From UBA3951 sp050952125 (GTDB taxonomy: Bacteria > Bacillota > Sulfobacillia > Fermentithermobacillales > Fermentithermobacillaceae), in contig JBMNKK010000004.1 of assembly GCA_050952125.1 (NCBI GenBank), positions 558,001 to 622,000 on the forward strand: DNA of 64,000 nucleotides, given 5' to 3'. Shown piece by piece: positions 1 to 9,028 of the stretch. Within the stretch, counting starts at the first letter, position 1. Each line of letters starts with the position of its first letter. The notes beneath the pieces were generated by a model that did not search any database, was not told the origin of the DNA, and was given only the letters and a program-made list of their open reading frames with translations. Position numbers and translations under genes: made by a program.

Positions 1-2
1 TC

Positions 3-926
3 CCCGTGCCGTACCTCGGCGGTATAGCTATCTACCTCGCCTCAATCATGGCGATGGTTGCAGTAGGCCCGACAAAGGGCGGAGCGTTTCCGGCGGTAGC
101 CATTGGCGGCCTCATCATCCTCATTGTGGGCGCGATCGACGACCTAAGGCCCATGAAACCGTGGCAGAAGGCGATTGGCCAGTTGGTCTCGGCCGTAGCC
201 GTCATTATGTTGGGTGTCAGCATTTCGTTCTTCAGGAACCCGTTCTCAGGAAAGATTGAGATGCTCGGCCTGTTGGCGATCCCCCTGACGATCCTATGGG
301 TTGTGTCCTTTGAGAACCTCATCAACTTTTCCGACGGCCTAGATGGTTTGGCGGCAGGCATCGCCGGCATTACTTCGGGAGCGATGGTCTTCGCGGCAGC
401 GAAAGCAGGTGCCGTACAGGTGGCCCCCGAAGCCGCCGCCCTGGCCGGAGCAGTATTTGGCTTTTTGCCCTTCAACTTTCACCCGGCGTCCATTTTCATG
501 GGCGATGCAGGGGCCATGTACCTTGGGCTTGCACTGTCCGTGCTTTCCGTTCAGGGACTGGTGAAATCCGCTGTGGCGATGTCGGTCTTGGCGCCTATTC
601 TTACGCTTATGGTGCCCATTTCTGATATGGTCTTTGCGATAGTCCGGCGGAAGCTGTCAGGCAGGCCGGCTTCTTCAGCCGACCGCGACCATTTGCACCA
701 CAGGCTCCTTGAACTGGGTATGAGCCAGAGACGTGCAGTGTTTTCCATCTACCTGGTTAGCCTATGTTTTGGTGTCCTCGGGTTGTTCTCGGGTTTCGTT
801 CCGTTAACGACCGGCGGCCCGATTGCCGGGCTGGCTGTACTAGGGCTGTTTGCCTTTGCCTATAGAGCCGGCCTCTTGACAATCGGCTCTAAGAAACCTG
901 ACCGCGGGAGGACGAGGCACGGGTAG
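3..926 (+). CDS. tagO: Undecaprenyl-phosphate GlcNAc-1-phosphate transferase, 5' partial
   Basis: Integral membrane enzyme that moves GlcNAc-1-phosphate from UDP-GlcNAc to undecaprenyl phosphate, the first step of teichoic-acid or related wall-polymer synthesis. The reading frame is open at the window edge: the first visible residues (VPYLGGIAIY) match an internal family motif, so about 60 N-terminal residues lie upstream. Visible family motifs are the Asp pair in GAIDDL (about residue 48), the NFSDGLDGLAAG motif (about 110), FMGDAGAMYLG (about 166) and the cytoplasmic HHRLLELG motif (about 232). Hydrophobic segments alternate throughout, as expected for this polytopic family. wecB follows after about 30 bases, giving a wall-precursor pair. 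WecA and TagO are not separable by sequence alone. Confidence 0.93.
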   Translation, partial: PVPYLGGIAIYLASIMAMVAVGPTKGGAFPAVAIGGLIILIVGAIDDLRPMKPWQKAIGQLVSAVAVIMLGVSISFFRNPFSGKIEMLGLLAIPLTILWVVSFENLINFSDGLDGLAAGIAGITSGAMVFAAAKAGAVQVAPEAAALAGAVFGFLPFNFHPASIFMGDAGAMYLGLALSVLSVQGLVKSAVAMSVLAPILTLMVPISDMVFAIVRRKLSGRPASSADRDHLHHRLLELGMSQRRAVFSIYLVSLCFGVLGLFSGFVPLTTGGPIAGLAVLGLFAFAYRAGLLTIGSKKPDRGRTRHG

Positions 927-953
927 ACAAGGGATTCGGAAAGGTTGAGGTTT

Positions 954-2111
954 GTGGCAAGTATCAAGGCTATATGCGTTTTTGGCACCAGACCGGAAGC
1001 CACCAAGATGGTCCCTCTGGTTCAGGCTCTTAAGCACCAACACCCCTCTTTTGATACTAAGGTCATCATCACCGCTCAACATCGACAGATGCTGGATCAG
1101 GTTCTCAAAGACTTCGATATTGCATGCGACTACGATCTTGATGTCATGCGGCCCAACCAGACGTTGGCCGAGACGACCCAGCGAGTTCTGGCCGGCATTA
1201 CGCCTGTCCTCGAAAAGGAGCGCCCCGACGTAGTGTTGGTTCACGGCGATACGGCTACGACGGCCGCGGCGGCTCTGGCCTCATACTACTTGAGGATCCC
1301 GGTTGGCCATGTCGAGGCCGGACTTCGTACCGGTGACAAGTACGCGCCGTTTCCTGAAGAGATCAACCGGAGAATTGCCGATGCCGTAGCAGACTTTCAT
1401 TTTGCCCCTACCGAACGCTCGAAAAGGAACCTTCTGAATGAGGGCACTTCTCCGGACTCCATATTCGTCACGGGCAATACCGCGGTGGATACTCTGCTAA
1501 TGACCGTAAGAGATGATTACCGCTTCCGCGAAGAGAGGTTGAACGAGGTCGATTTCACGTCGCGGAGAAACATCCTGGTGGAGGTACACCGGCGAGAGAA
1601 CTTCGGGCAGGGCATGGAAGACGTCGGTGATGCCCTGGCGACCGTTGCAGGGGCGCGGGAGGATGTTCAACTGCTAGTGTCGGTCCACAGAAACCCCAAT
1701 GCTCGAGAGCCCATTATGAGGCACCTCAAGGACTCTCCAAGGACGGTCCTCTTCGATCCTATCGACTATCCGGACTACGTGAATCTCATGAGCCGCTCCT
1801 ACCTTATCATCACCGACTCAGGCGGAGTCCAGGAAGAAGCACCGTCTCTGGGCGTTCCTACTATAGTGTGCCGCGAAAAGACGGAGCGCCCCGAGGCGCT
1901 GGATGCCGGGACCGTGGTGCTGGTCGGCACCGACAAACGTAAAATAGTGGACACAGCTTGCGATTTGTTGGACAATACGATAAGGTACGAGCGAATGTCG
2001 CAGGTAAATAACCCTTTTGGCGACGGCCGCGCATCCGAGCGGATAGTGCATTCTCTTATGTACAAGTTTGGCCTGAGGCCCGATAGGCCGAAGGATTTTC
2101 AGGTTAGTTAG
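954..2111 (+). CDS. wecB: UDP-N-acetylglucosamine 2-epimerase (non-hydrolysing)
   Basis: Cytoplasmic epimerase interconverting UDP-GlcNAc and UDP-ManNAc, which supplies ManNAc for the linkage unit made by TagA (also in this window, at 42.4 kb). About 385 residues, the usual length. It begins with the family start FGTRPEATKM and carries HGDTATTAAAALAS, GHVEAGLRTGD, TGNTAVDTL, HRRENFG and the nucleotide-binding SDSGGVQEEAPSLG and ERPEA motifs, all in canonical order. The GTG at 954 is preferred because AAAGG lies about 9 bases upstream; a TTG at 945 is the alternative. It sits between tagO and the ATPase operon, as mnaA sits beside atp in Bacillus. Confidence 0.95.
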   Translation: MASIKAICVFGTRPEATKMVPLVQALKHQHPSFDTKVIITAQHRQMLDQVLKDFDIACDYDLDVMRPNQTLAETTQRVLAGITPVLEKERPDVVLVHGDTATTAAAALASYYLRIPVGHVEAGLRTGDKYAPFPEEINRRIADAVADFHFAPTERSKRNLLNEGTSPDSIFVTGNTAVDTLLMTVRDDYRFREERLNEVDFTSRRNILVEVHRRENFGQGMEDVGDALATVAGAREDVQLLVSVHRNPNAREPIMRHLKDSPRTVLFDPIDYPDYVNLMSRSYLIITDSGGVQEEAPSLGVPTIVCREKTERPEALDAGTVVLVGTDKRKIVDTACDLLDNTIRYERMSQVNNPFGDGRASERIVHSLMYKFGLRPDRPKDFQVS

Positions 2112-2212
2112 TAGAAGGTAAGGCGTTCGAGGCTGGCTTCCGCGTTTTAGGACAACTCCGCCAGTCTCTTAGAACATGTCCATAGTCCATAACTGGGGAG
2201 GGGCGCCGCGCG

Positions 2213-2236
2213 CCGGCATTGCAAAAGCAGTGCCGG
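2213..2236 (+). other. Hairpin in the V-ATPase leader
   Basis: CCGGCATTGC and GCAGTGCCGG form a 10-bp stem (one G-T pair) around an AAAA loop, ending about 15 bases before the GTG of the first ATPase gene. No T-tract follows, so it is not an obvious terminator. It could shape the 5' end of the operon transcript or affect ribosome access. This is a structural observation only. Confidence 0.5.
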
Positions 2237-2251
2237 AGAGACGGCATTCAT

Positions 2252-2569
2252 GTGGCAAAAAAAGAGCTTGACGCCATCCTTGAGGCTGAGAAGGCGGCTG
2301 CCGAAGCCATTGAGAACGCCAAGGCAAAGGCTAAAGAAATGCTGACGGCTTCAGAAAAAGAGGCGGAGAGAATTCTGAGAGACGCGCTGGACTCCGCCCA
2401 ATCCGAAGCCAAGGCTTTGTCCCTTGAAGCGTCCGAGACCGTGTCCGGCCTCGAAGAAGAGATCCTCAAAGAAGCCCAAGAAGAGGTCTCCCGCCTAACC
2501 GATATAGCCAACAAGAGATTTGACGAAGCAGTCAACGTTATAGTTTCGCGCGTGAAGAAGGCCGTGTAG
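2252..2569 (+). CDS. A/V-type ATPase peripheral stalk subunit H/G
   Basis: Small protein of about 105 residues that is almost entirely Ala/Glu/Lys/Arg-rich heptad sequence, such as EAEKAAAEAIENAKAKAKE, predicting one continuous coiled coil. In A/V-ATPases the H (G) subunit pairs with subunit E to form the peripheral stalk that holds the catalytic head against the membrane subunit I. Its place as first gene of the cluster, directly before subunit I, is that of ahaH in archaeal operons. The GTG at 2252 is chosen because the coiled coil begins there; the reading frame is open upstream to 2219. Assignment rests on composition, length and position, since this family has few invariant residues. Confidence 0.8.
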   Translation: MAKKELDAILEAEKAAAEAIENAKAKAKEMLTASEKEAERILRDALDSAQSEAKALSLEASETVSGLEEEILKEAQEEVSRLTDIANKRFDEAVNVIVSRVKKAV

Positions 2570-2606
2570 AAGGGGGGGAGCCGGCGTAGTCTCGCCGGTG
2601 GCGCTC

Positions 2607-4574
2607 ATGGCTGTTGCCAGGATGAAGAAGGTTACCATATTTGCCTCAAAAGAACTTCGTGAACCTATTTTCGAGAGGCTCCGAGACCTTGGCATCTTCC
2701 ATGTCTCCTCCGAGTCATCCGCACCTCGTTCCGATTCCTATGAGGTTCCCGAAGAGATATCCGGGCAAATTTCCAGGCTCGATTACCTTAAGGATTACTT
2801 CTCGCGTTACGCTCCAATCAAAAGATCGTTCATAGACGGATTTACCGGGAAGAAGCCGGTGCTAAGCGAAAACGAACTAAATCGCATGATCTCTCAATAC
2901 GACGTATCGGCGGCATACCGGAAGGCCAAAGACCATGAGGAAAGGTTAAGGCAGATTTCTGACCTTCTTTCCGGCACTAAAGACGAAATAGCAGCCCTTT
3001 CTTTTTGGCGGAATCTAGACATTCCCCTATCTCAGGTAGGCGATACAGGGTCATGCAAGAGCGCCCTCGCCGTGTTCCCCAACTCCGCTTTCGCAAAGCT
3101 CCCGGAGTTCATGGAAGGCAAACCGATTTCCTATGAAGTCCTCTGGGAGGAGAGATCCGAGACAGGCGTCTGGATGATTGCTCACGAGGAGTCCGGTCCG
3201 GACATTTCTTCGCTGGTCTCCAGCGTTGGAGGCAGGATAGCTGCATTCAAGGAAGCCTATCCGGAGGGTTTGACTGTATCGGAAATTGTGGACAGCCTTG
3301 AGGCGAAGGCTGAGGACCTGATCAGTGAAAGTGAAGACATCCAAAACGAGGACCGGGCTATGGCCGAAGACATGTTGGGAATCCTGGGCCTCATTGACTT
3401 CTACTTGGACAAGCAGCACCTCTCGCGATTAGGCGCTGAGGTAGGGCGAACAGTTTTCACCCTTGTCATAGAGGGTTATGTGAAAGCACGCGATCTTGAG
3501 AAGCTTCAAACGGGGATGCGCGAGTTTAGAGAGATTGAGCTTACCTCGGAAGATCCCGACCCAGACGATGACGTACCGGTCTTCCTTGAGAATCATCCCA
3601 TTATCGCGCCGTTTGAGGTTGTCACCAATATATTCGGGTTCCCCCAGTATAACGAGATCGACCCGACCCCGTTCCTTGCACCGTTCTTCTGGATCTTCTT
3701 CGGTATCTGCCTGGGAGACGCGGTATACGGCATTGCATTGACTATCGGGGCCTGGTGGTTCATTAAGAGCCAGGGGCTGAAGCCGCCGGGCGATAAGCTC
3801 CTCAGGCTGCTCATGTACTCGGGCCTTGCTACCGTGCTGGCAGGTGCGGCGACAAACAGCTGGATGGCTGATATGTTTACAGTTTTCCTCCCGGGCACGG
3901 CGATTGAGCGGACCCTTAGCGGCATAGCTCTCATCAATCCAATAGAAGATCCGCTTACCATGTTGGTGGTGTCGTTCGCTTTTGGGCTTTTCCAGATCTG
4001 GGTGGGTATCGGAGTAAAGATGCTGAGCGATTTTAGAAACGGAAACTATGCGGAGGGCATCTGGTCATCCGGTTCCTGGCTTGTGTTTCTGCCAGGTCTC
4101 ATCCTGTGGGTTGTATCCAAGGCCGGTGTAATCGACGGCACCGTGCCGACGTACGTGATGGCGGTAGGCGCGCTTATGGTTATGTACGGCGCATCCAGGA
4201 ACCAGAAGAACATCCTCCTGAAGCCTTTCTCGGGGGTGTACGGGCTCTACGGGATTGTCTCATACTTCTCGGATACGCTTTCATATTCCCGGCTTCTTGC
4301 TCTCGGCCTTGCCAGCGCAATTATCGGTGTGGTTGTAAACAAGGTTGCGCAGCTTGCCGTTGACATGGTTCCCTATGTCGGATGGGTCATGCTTCCTATC
4401 ATCATGCTTGGAGGACACGTGTTTAACCTGGTCATCAACGCCCTCGGGAGCTTCATCCATTCCGGACGTCTGCAGTTTGTAGAGTTCTTCACGAAGTTCT
4501 TTGAGGGAGGAGGTAAACCGTTCAAACCTCTTACGCGCGTGAGCGAGAACGTGTCAGTCGATGCAGTTGATTGA
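2607..4574 (+). CDS. A/V-type ATPase subunit I (stator, a-subunit equivalent)
   Basis: Membrane stator of the rotary ATPase, which forms the ion half-channels facing the K ring and anchors the peripheral stalks. About 655 residues, the normal length. The N-terminal half is soluble and charged, starting with the typical MKKVTIFASKE opening and containing coiled-coil stretches. The C-terminal half, from about residue 360, has seven or eight hydrophobic segments, including FWIFFGICLGDAVYG and DTLSYSRLLALGLASAIIG. The essential arginine of this family is the R in SYSRLLALGL, and the downstream GHVFNLVINALGSFIHSGRLQFVEFF motif is retained. GTG 2598, ATG 2607 and ATG 2622 are possible starts; the strong purine run at 2573-2580 is far upstream, so the start is uncertain. 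Confidence 0.93.
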   Translation: MAVARMKKVTIFASKELREPIFERLRDLGIFHVSSESSAPRSDSYEVPEEISGQISRLDYLKDYFSRYAPIKRSFIDGFTGKKPVLSENELNRMISQYDVSAAYRKAKDHEERLRQISDLLSGTKDEIAALSFWRNLDIPLSQVGDTGSCKSALAVFPNSAFAKLPEFMEGKPISYEVLWEERSETGVWMIAHEESGPDISSLVSSVGGRIAAFKEAYPEGLTVSEIVDSLEAKAEDLISESEDIQNEDRAMAEDMLGILGLIDFYLDKQHLSRLGAEVGRTVFTLVIEGYVKARDLEKLQTGMREFREIELTSEDPDPDDDVPVFLENHPIIAPFEVVTNIFGFPQYNEIDPTPFLAPFFWIFFGICLGDAVYGIALTIGAWWFIKSQGLKPPGDKLLRLLMYSGLATVLAGAATNSWMADMFTVFLPGTAIERTLSGIALINPIEDPLTMLVVSFAFGLFQIWVGIGVKMLSDFRNGNYAEGIWSSGSWLVFLPGLILWVVSKAGVIDGTVPTYVMAVGALMVMYGASRNQKNILLKPFSGVYGLYGIVSYFSDTLSYSRLLALGLASAIIGVVVNKVAQLAVDMVPYVGWVMLPIIMLGGHVFNLVINALGSFIHSGRLQFVEFFTKFFEGGGKPFKPLTRVSENVSVDAVD

Positions 4575-4644
4575 TGCTTGCCTTTGAGTTGTTGTTGACG
4601 TAACCGCAGTTTTATTAAGGAAGGAACCAAGTTAGGAGGGGTTT

Positions 4645-5211
4645 GTGTTGTTCTCAGGCAGCAATTCCACAGTATGGTTTGCGGCTGGTATGGGTCTTAT
4701 CCTGGTTGCTCTTGTAACGGGCTTGTTCTTTGGCGAAGCTTTGGGTGGAAACGGCCTTGCACTTATGGGAGCCGGCGTAGCCGTATTCGTTTCCGGAATC
4801 GGGTCAATCATCGGTGTCGGAATTACCGGCGAGAAGGCTGCCGGCATTACTTCGGAGGATCCTGAGAAGTTTGGACGCCTCCTCCTGCTTCAGGCTCTTC
4901 CGGGCACCCAGGGCATTTACGGCTTTCTAGTAGGCTTCTTGGCCATTTTCCAGATGGGCGGCTTTTCCGGCGTCCTCGAGCTCAGCATTGCTCAGGGATG
5001 GCAGTTCTTTATGGCTTGCCTCCCGACCGCCATCTCCTGCCTGTTGTCAGGTATCTACCAGGCTAAAGTTTCGCTGGCCGGTATGGATATCGTTGTTAAA
5101 CATCCTGAGGAGTCAGGTAAAGCCCTTATCCTTCCCGCTATGGTCGAGACTTACGCGGTTCTCGGACTTCTCGCGTCCGTGCTCTTGATCATGTTCGCGG
5201 TCAAGGTGTAG
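4645..5211 (+). CDS. A/V-type ATPase subunit K (rotor ring proteolipid, duplicated hairpin)
   Basis: Rotor-ring proteolipid of 188 residues. It holds two fused alpha-hairpins, each with two membrane helices, plus an additional hydrophobic N-terminal segment (residues about 10-30) absent from the roughly 156-residue Enterococcus NtpK. The second hairpin has the ion-binding glutamate in MVETYAVLG (E168); the first has glutamine at the equivalent place (LPGTQGIYG, Q89). L85, T88, Q89, Q139 and E168 align, with consistent offsets, to the five Na+ ligands known for E. hirae NtpK (L61, T64, Q65, Q110, E139). Na+ coupling is therefore likely, by inference. One carboxylate per four helices is typical of V-type rings. 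AGGAGGGG lies 3 bases before GTG 4645 and 6 before TTG 4648; either may be the start. Confidence 0.93.
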   Translation: MLFSGSNSTVWFAAGMGLILVALVTGLFFGEALGGNGLALMGAGVAVFVSGIGSIIGVGITGEKAAGITSEDPEKFGRLLLLQALPGTQGIYGFLVGFLAIFQMGGFSGVLELSIAQGWQFFMACLPTAISCLLSGIYQAKVSLAGMDIVVKHPEESGKALILPAMVETYAVLGLLASVLLIMFAVKV

Positions 5212-5222
5212 GGGGCAGTCAG

Positions 5223-5816
5223 ATGCCTCTAGAGGATATTCTGAAGAAGATACGTGACGAGTCCGAAAAGGCCGTAAAGGAGATCCTGGAAGACGCAGAG
5301 GCTCGCTCCCAGAACCGACTTGAGGGAGCTCGAGCGGAGGCAGAGGCTCGGGCGTCTTCTGTACTGGCCGATGTGAAGGCACAGGCTGAAAAGGTTCGGT
5401 CGGCTGCCAGGACACGGGCAGACGCGAAGCGGCGCCAGATCCTGTTGCGGGAGAAGCAGGCGCTTATCGACGGCGTCTTCAAGAAGGCATCTGAAGTGCT
5501 GGCTTCACTCCCGGCGGATGAGTACAAGGCGCTGGTCCTCGATTCTCTTGCCCGGTCGGCTGAGGGAAACGAAACCGTGGTTTTGGGTCCTGAAGACAGA
5601 GAGAGGCTCGGCCCGGGGTTCGTAGATGAACTCAACCGGCACCTCACGTCGCGAGGCAAAGCCGGCGCCGTGAAGGTTGAGTACAGCGATAGGTCTCTGG
5701 GCGGAGGGTACCTGCTCCAAAGTGGCGGAGTGTCACTTAACACGACTTTCCCCGCTCTTATGAAGAGGTATCAGGATGAGTTGGAGATAGAGGTAGCCAG
5801 ACTGCTTTTTTCTTAG
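5223..5816 (+). CDS. A/V-type ATPase peripheral stalk subunit E
   Basis: Subunit E of 197 residues. The N-terminal half (about residues 1-100) is a long charged helix that pairs with subunit H to form the outer stalk; the C-terminal half is the globular domain that binds the top of the B subunit. The family C-terminal feature is recognisable: a VEYSDRSLGGGYLLQSGGVSLNTTF segment, matching the usual GG(x)3 ... (V/I) ... NTF signature, followed by a helix rich in Arg and Glu. It starts 11 bases after the subunit K stop, within a tightly packed operon. Confidence 0.9.
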   Translation: MPLEDILKKIRDESEKAVKEILEDAEARSQNRLEGARAEAEARASSVLADVKAQAEKVRSAARTRADAKRRQILLREKQALIDGVFKKASEVLASLPADEYKALVLDSLARSAEGNETVVLGPEDRERLGPGFVDELNRHLTSRGKAGAVKVEYSDRSLGGGYLLQSGGVSLNTTFPALMKRYQDELEIEVARLLFS

Positions 5817-5867
5817 GTCCTGACGAGAAGGCCGTTTGCGATGAGCTGCTGCAAAGGTGGGTAGACG

Positions 5868-6929
5868 TTGAACGAATTTGGTTGGGCCAGCGCGGTTGGC
5901 CATATCAGAGTAAAAGAAAAAGAGCTCATGTCGCGCGCCGACCTCATGCGAGTCGCTGAGGCGCATGACCTTGACCGCGCTCTTCACGCCCTTAGAGATA
6001 CGTACTACGGTCCGTATGTCGCATCCGTGAAGGACCCGGCCAATTTCGGCGAGGCGCTGGTCGAGGCGTTGTCCGACATCTACGACTATTGTCTAGGGAT
6101 CGGTCCGGAACCCATGCTCATCGCCGCTTACCGCGCGCGCAACGACTTCCACAATCTCAAAGTGAAAGCGAAGTCGGTTAACCTGGGTACGCCGGCGCAT
6201 GCCGAAGCCTTTTCCTATATGGGGAACATCGACCCGGGCGAGCTGTTAGCCGCGTCAAGTCAGGACACTTGCGCGGTTGCAGGCGCCCATCTCAGCAAAT
6301 CTGACATTTCTTCGCTCACTCGAGCGCTCAGAGAAACCTATGCCGAGGCAGATGCGTTAGCGGCAAGCGAAAAAGGGTCCATACCGGAGGCTTTGTTGGC
6401 CCTCAAGGTCGATAGCCTGGTTGACCGCCGCTATTACGAGTGGTTCGCTAAGGTGTTCAAGCGCTTTGGGTACCCCGGCATGTCCGATTTTGTGAGAGCC
6501 GAAGTCGACCTGCTCAACTTAAGGATGTCCACGCGTGCCCTCAGAATGGGTATGAGTCCGGCTCTCTTCCGAGACGCGGTGCTGCCGGGAGGAACTGTGC
6601 CAGCAGATACAGTTGCTCTCGCTTACGAGGGCGGGCTAGGCGCCATAGAAGCTGCGTTTAGATGGTCGCCTTGGAGTACTCTCGCCGCATCGGGCGCAGA
6701 GGTGGCAAAGAGAAAAGAGTCTCTTACTAAATGGGAAAAGGCTTGCGACGACGCGCTTATGGGTGTTGCTCGCAGGGCCAAGTATTACTCCCTGGGGCCC
6801 GAGCCGGTTTTCGGGTATTTGTTCGCTAAGGAGGCCGAGGTCAGAAACCTGAGGGTCATCCTTTCAGGTAAGCAGTCCTCGGTACCTTCCCAGGAGATCG
6901 CCGAGAGGTTGCGTGAGCCTTATGTCTAG
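5868..6929 (+). CDS. A/V-type ATPase subunit C (central stalk adaptor, d-type)
   Basis: Subunit C (eukaryotic d / AC39 family), 353 residues. It forms the funnel-shaped socket linking the central shaft (D/F) to the K ring. Family features are the N-terminal A..GHIRVKEKELMSRADLMR segment, a helical three-fold pseudo-symmetric body, ARNDFHNLKVKAKS (about residue 90), the DRRYYEWFAK segment (about 187) and the C-terminal EPVFGYLFAKEAEVRNLRVILSG motif. The start is TTG 5868, with GGTGGG about 7 bases upstream. Its 3' end overlaps the start of subunit F by 8 bases or more. Confidence 0.92.
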   Translation: MNEFGWASAVGHIRVKEKELMSRADLMRVAEAHDLDRALHALRDTYYGPYVASVKDPANFGEALVEALSDIYDYCLGIGPEPMLIAAYRARNDFHNLKVKAKSVNLGTPAHAEAFSYMGNIDPGELLAASSQDTCAVAGAHLSKSDISSLTRALRETYAEADALAASEKGSIPEALLALKVDSLVDRRYYEWFAKVFKRFGYPGMSDFVRAEVDLLNLRMSTRALRMGMSPALFRDAVLPGGTVPADTVALAYEGGLGAIEAAFRWSPWSTLAASGAEVAKRKESLTKWEKACDDALMGVARRAKYYSLGPEPVFGYLFAKEAEVRNLRVILSGKQSSVPSQEIAERLREPYV

Positions 6930-7245
6930 AGTGGCTGTCCTAGGTCAGAGAGACGCTGTTCTTGGGTTCAAGGCCTCCGGCGCCGTTGCATTTTCGGCGG
7001 ATGACCCTGAGGAGGCCAAGAAGCGTCTGGCCGAGATTCTTGAGGGAGACTTCGCGGTCCTTTTCGTGACTGAGGAAGTAGCAGACATCCTGAAGGAAGA
7101 GCTCCAGCCTTTATATGATAAGCCGAAGCCTGTTGTGACCATCTTGCCCGATGCGCGCAATTCCAAGGGTATTGGAATGGAGCTCTTGCGCAAGAGGGTT
7201 GAGAGGGCTGTCGGAGCCAACATTTTGCTCAAGGGAGAGGAATGA
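6922..7245 (+). CDS. A/V-type ATPase subunit F
   Basis: Subunit F, about 107 residues, a small Rossmann-like protein that binds the central shaft subunit D. It shows the expected opening VAVLGQRDAVLGFKASG, the FAVLFVTEEVAD strand-helix unit and the P.VTILPDARNSKGIGMELLRKRVERAVG C-terminal segment. The gene overlaps the end of subunit C, which suggests translational coupling. ATG 6922 and GTG 6913 are both possible starts; a GAGAGG motif lies 4 bases before the GTG and 13 before the ATG. Confidence 0.9.
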   Translation: MSRVAVLGQRDAVLGFKASGAVAFSADDPEEAKKRLAEILEGDFAVLFVTEEVADILKEELQPLYDKPKPVVTILPDARNSKGIGMELLRKRVERAVGANILLKGEE

Positions 7246-7252
7246 TGCGGCT

Positions 7253-9016
7253 GTGTCAGAAAGCCAGATAAAAGGAGTAATCACCAAAGTATCCGGGCCC
7301 CTAGTGGTAGCCTCGGGCATGGCTGGCTGCCGCATGTATGACGTTGTAAGGGTCGGCGACAAAGGCGTTGTCGGAGAGATCATCGAGCTCAAAGGCGACA
7401 CAGCGTCAATACAGGTGTATGAAGAAACCTCCGGAGTCGGCCCCGGTGAGCCGGTGGTGTCTACAGCCGCGCCTCTTTCGGTAGAGCTAGGCCCCGGCCT
7501 TATTGGTTCGATTTATGACGGCATCCAGCGCCCGCTCAACGTCATCGCCGATATGGCGGGCGACTATATCGCTCGCGGGCTGGAAGTGCCCGGTTTGGAC
7601 CGCGAGAAGAAGTGGCATTTCGTACCGAAAGTAAAGCCCGGCGATGTGGTAAGCGCCGGATCCATTCTCGGGTCTGTTCCGGAGACTCCTCTAGTCGAGC
7701 ACAGAATCCTGGTCCCCCCGTCAGTTGCTCAGGCTTCAGTCAAAGAGATATCCGAAGGTGATTTCCGGGTAATTGATACAGTGGCTGTGCTGGAAGCCGA
7801 CGGCGTCGAGATTCCCGTAACCATGATGCAGAAATGGCCCGTCCGCGAATCGCGGCCCGTGGCCGAGAAGCTCGCGCCCAAGGACCAGTTGGTGACGGGG
7901 CAGCGTGTAATCGATGCTTTCTTCCCCATAGCCAAGGGTGGTACCGCTTGTGTTCCGGGCCCCTTCGGCAGCGGAAAAACGGTCATCCAGCACCAGCTGG
8001 CCAAGTGGGCGAACGCCGACATCATCGTTTACATTGGCTGCGGCGAGCGCGGCAACGAGATGACAGACGTATTGCTTGAGTTCCCCGAGCTTAAGGACCC
8101 CCGCAGCGGGCGCCCGTTGATGGAGCGCACGATTCTGGTGGCGAATACCTCCAACATGCCGGTTGCCGCCCGCGAAGCCTCGATTTACACCGGTATGACT
8201 CTTGCCGAGTACTACCGCGATATGGGCTACGATGTGGCACTTATGGCTGACTCGACTTCCCGATGGGCTGAGGCTATGCGCGAGATCTCCGGCCGCCTGG
8301 AGGAAATGCCGGGCGAGGAAGGATATCCTGCATATCTCGGTTCCAGGCTTGCCGAGTTCTACGAGCGCGCTGGCCGAGTCAAGGTTCTCGGGCAAGGCGA
8401 GCAAGAGGGCGCGTTGTCGGCTATCGGAGCGGTCTCTCCTCAGGGAGGAGACATCTCGGAGCCCGTCACGCAGGCCACTCTGCGAATTGTGAAGGTTTTC
8501 TGGGGTCTGGACGACAGGCTGGCTGCCAGAAAGCACTTCCCTGCGATCAACTGGCTGACAAGCTATTCGCTTTACGATGATCGCCTTGACGAGTATCTGC
8601 GAACGGAAGCGGGAGAAGACTTCCCTGAGCTTCGCAACGAGGCAATGGCGATACTGCAGCAGGAATCGGAACTGAACGAGATTGTCAGGCTGGTCGGCGT
8701 AGACTCATTGTCGCCGCGCCAGCGGATGATTTTGGACACAGCTAAGTCCTTGAGAGAAGACTTCCTGTATCAGAGCGCGTTTCACGAGGTTGACACCTAC
8801 TGCTCGCTGCCTAAGCAGTACGGGATACTGAACGCTATCCTTACGCTTCACCACAAGGGCCTTCTGGCTGTGGACAAGGGAGTGCGGGCTGAGAAGATCG
8901 CTACTCTTCCGGTGAAAGAGCGTATCGCCAGAGCAAGAGTCACACCTGAAGAGGAGTGGCCGGCTGAGTACGAGCGCATCATGGCAGCCATCTCCGAAGA
9001 GATCGAGAACGAGTAG
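7253..9016 (+). CDS. A/V-type ATPase catalytic subunit A
   Basis: Catalytic nucleotide-binding subunit, about 587 residues, the usual length for A-type alpha-equivalents. In order: N-terminal beta-barrel (residues about 1-75), the large non-homologous insert (about 110-200), the P-loop GPFGSGKT (about 236-243), the catalytic glutamate in GCGERGNEMTDVL (about 263), the DSTSRWAEAMREISGRLEEMPGEEGYPAYLGSRL stretch that distinguishes A subunits from B, and a C-terminal helical domain. GTG 7253 gives the usual N-terminus; the frame is open upstream inside subunit F but that extension has no family resemblance. GGGAGAGG lies about 12 bases upstream. Confidence 0.97.
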   Translation: MSESQIKGVITKVSGPLVVASGMAGCRMYDVVRVGDKGVVGEIIELKGDTASIQVYEETSGVGPGEPVVSTAAPLSVELGPGLIGSIYDGIQRPLNVIADMAGDYIARGLEVPGLDREKKWHFVPKVKPGDVVSAGSILGSVPETPLVEHRILVPPSVAQASVKEISEGDFRVIDTVAVLEADGVEIPVTMMQKWPVRESRPVAEKLAPKDQLVTGQRVIDAFFPIAKGGTACVPGPFGSGKTVIQHQLAKWANADIIVYIGCGERGNEMTDVLLEFPELKDPRSGRPLMERTILVANTSNMPVAAREASIYTGMTLAEYYRDMGYDVALMADSTSRWAEAMREISGRLEEMPGEEGYPAYLGSRLAEFYERAGRVKVLGQGEQEGALSAIGAVSPQGGDISEPVTQATLRIVKVFWGLDDRLAARKHFPAINWLTSYSLYDDRLDEYLRTEAGEDFPELRNEAMAILQQESELNEIVRLVGVDSLSPRQRMILDTAKSLREDFLYQSAFHEVDTYCSLPKQYGILNAILTLHHKGLLAVDKGVRAEKIATLPVKERIARARVTPEEEWPAEYERIMAAISEEIENE

Positions 9017-9028
9017 GGGGAATACGGG

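Noticed and set aside
7736..8536. 266-codon minus-strand open frame inside the ATPase A gene
   Set aside because: Antisense shadow of a strongly conserved coding region in high-G+C DNA; no start signals or homology.
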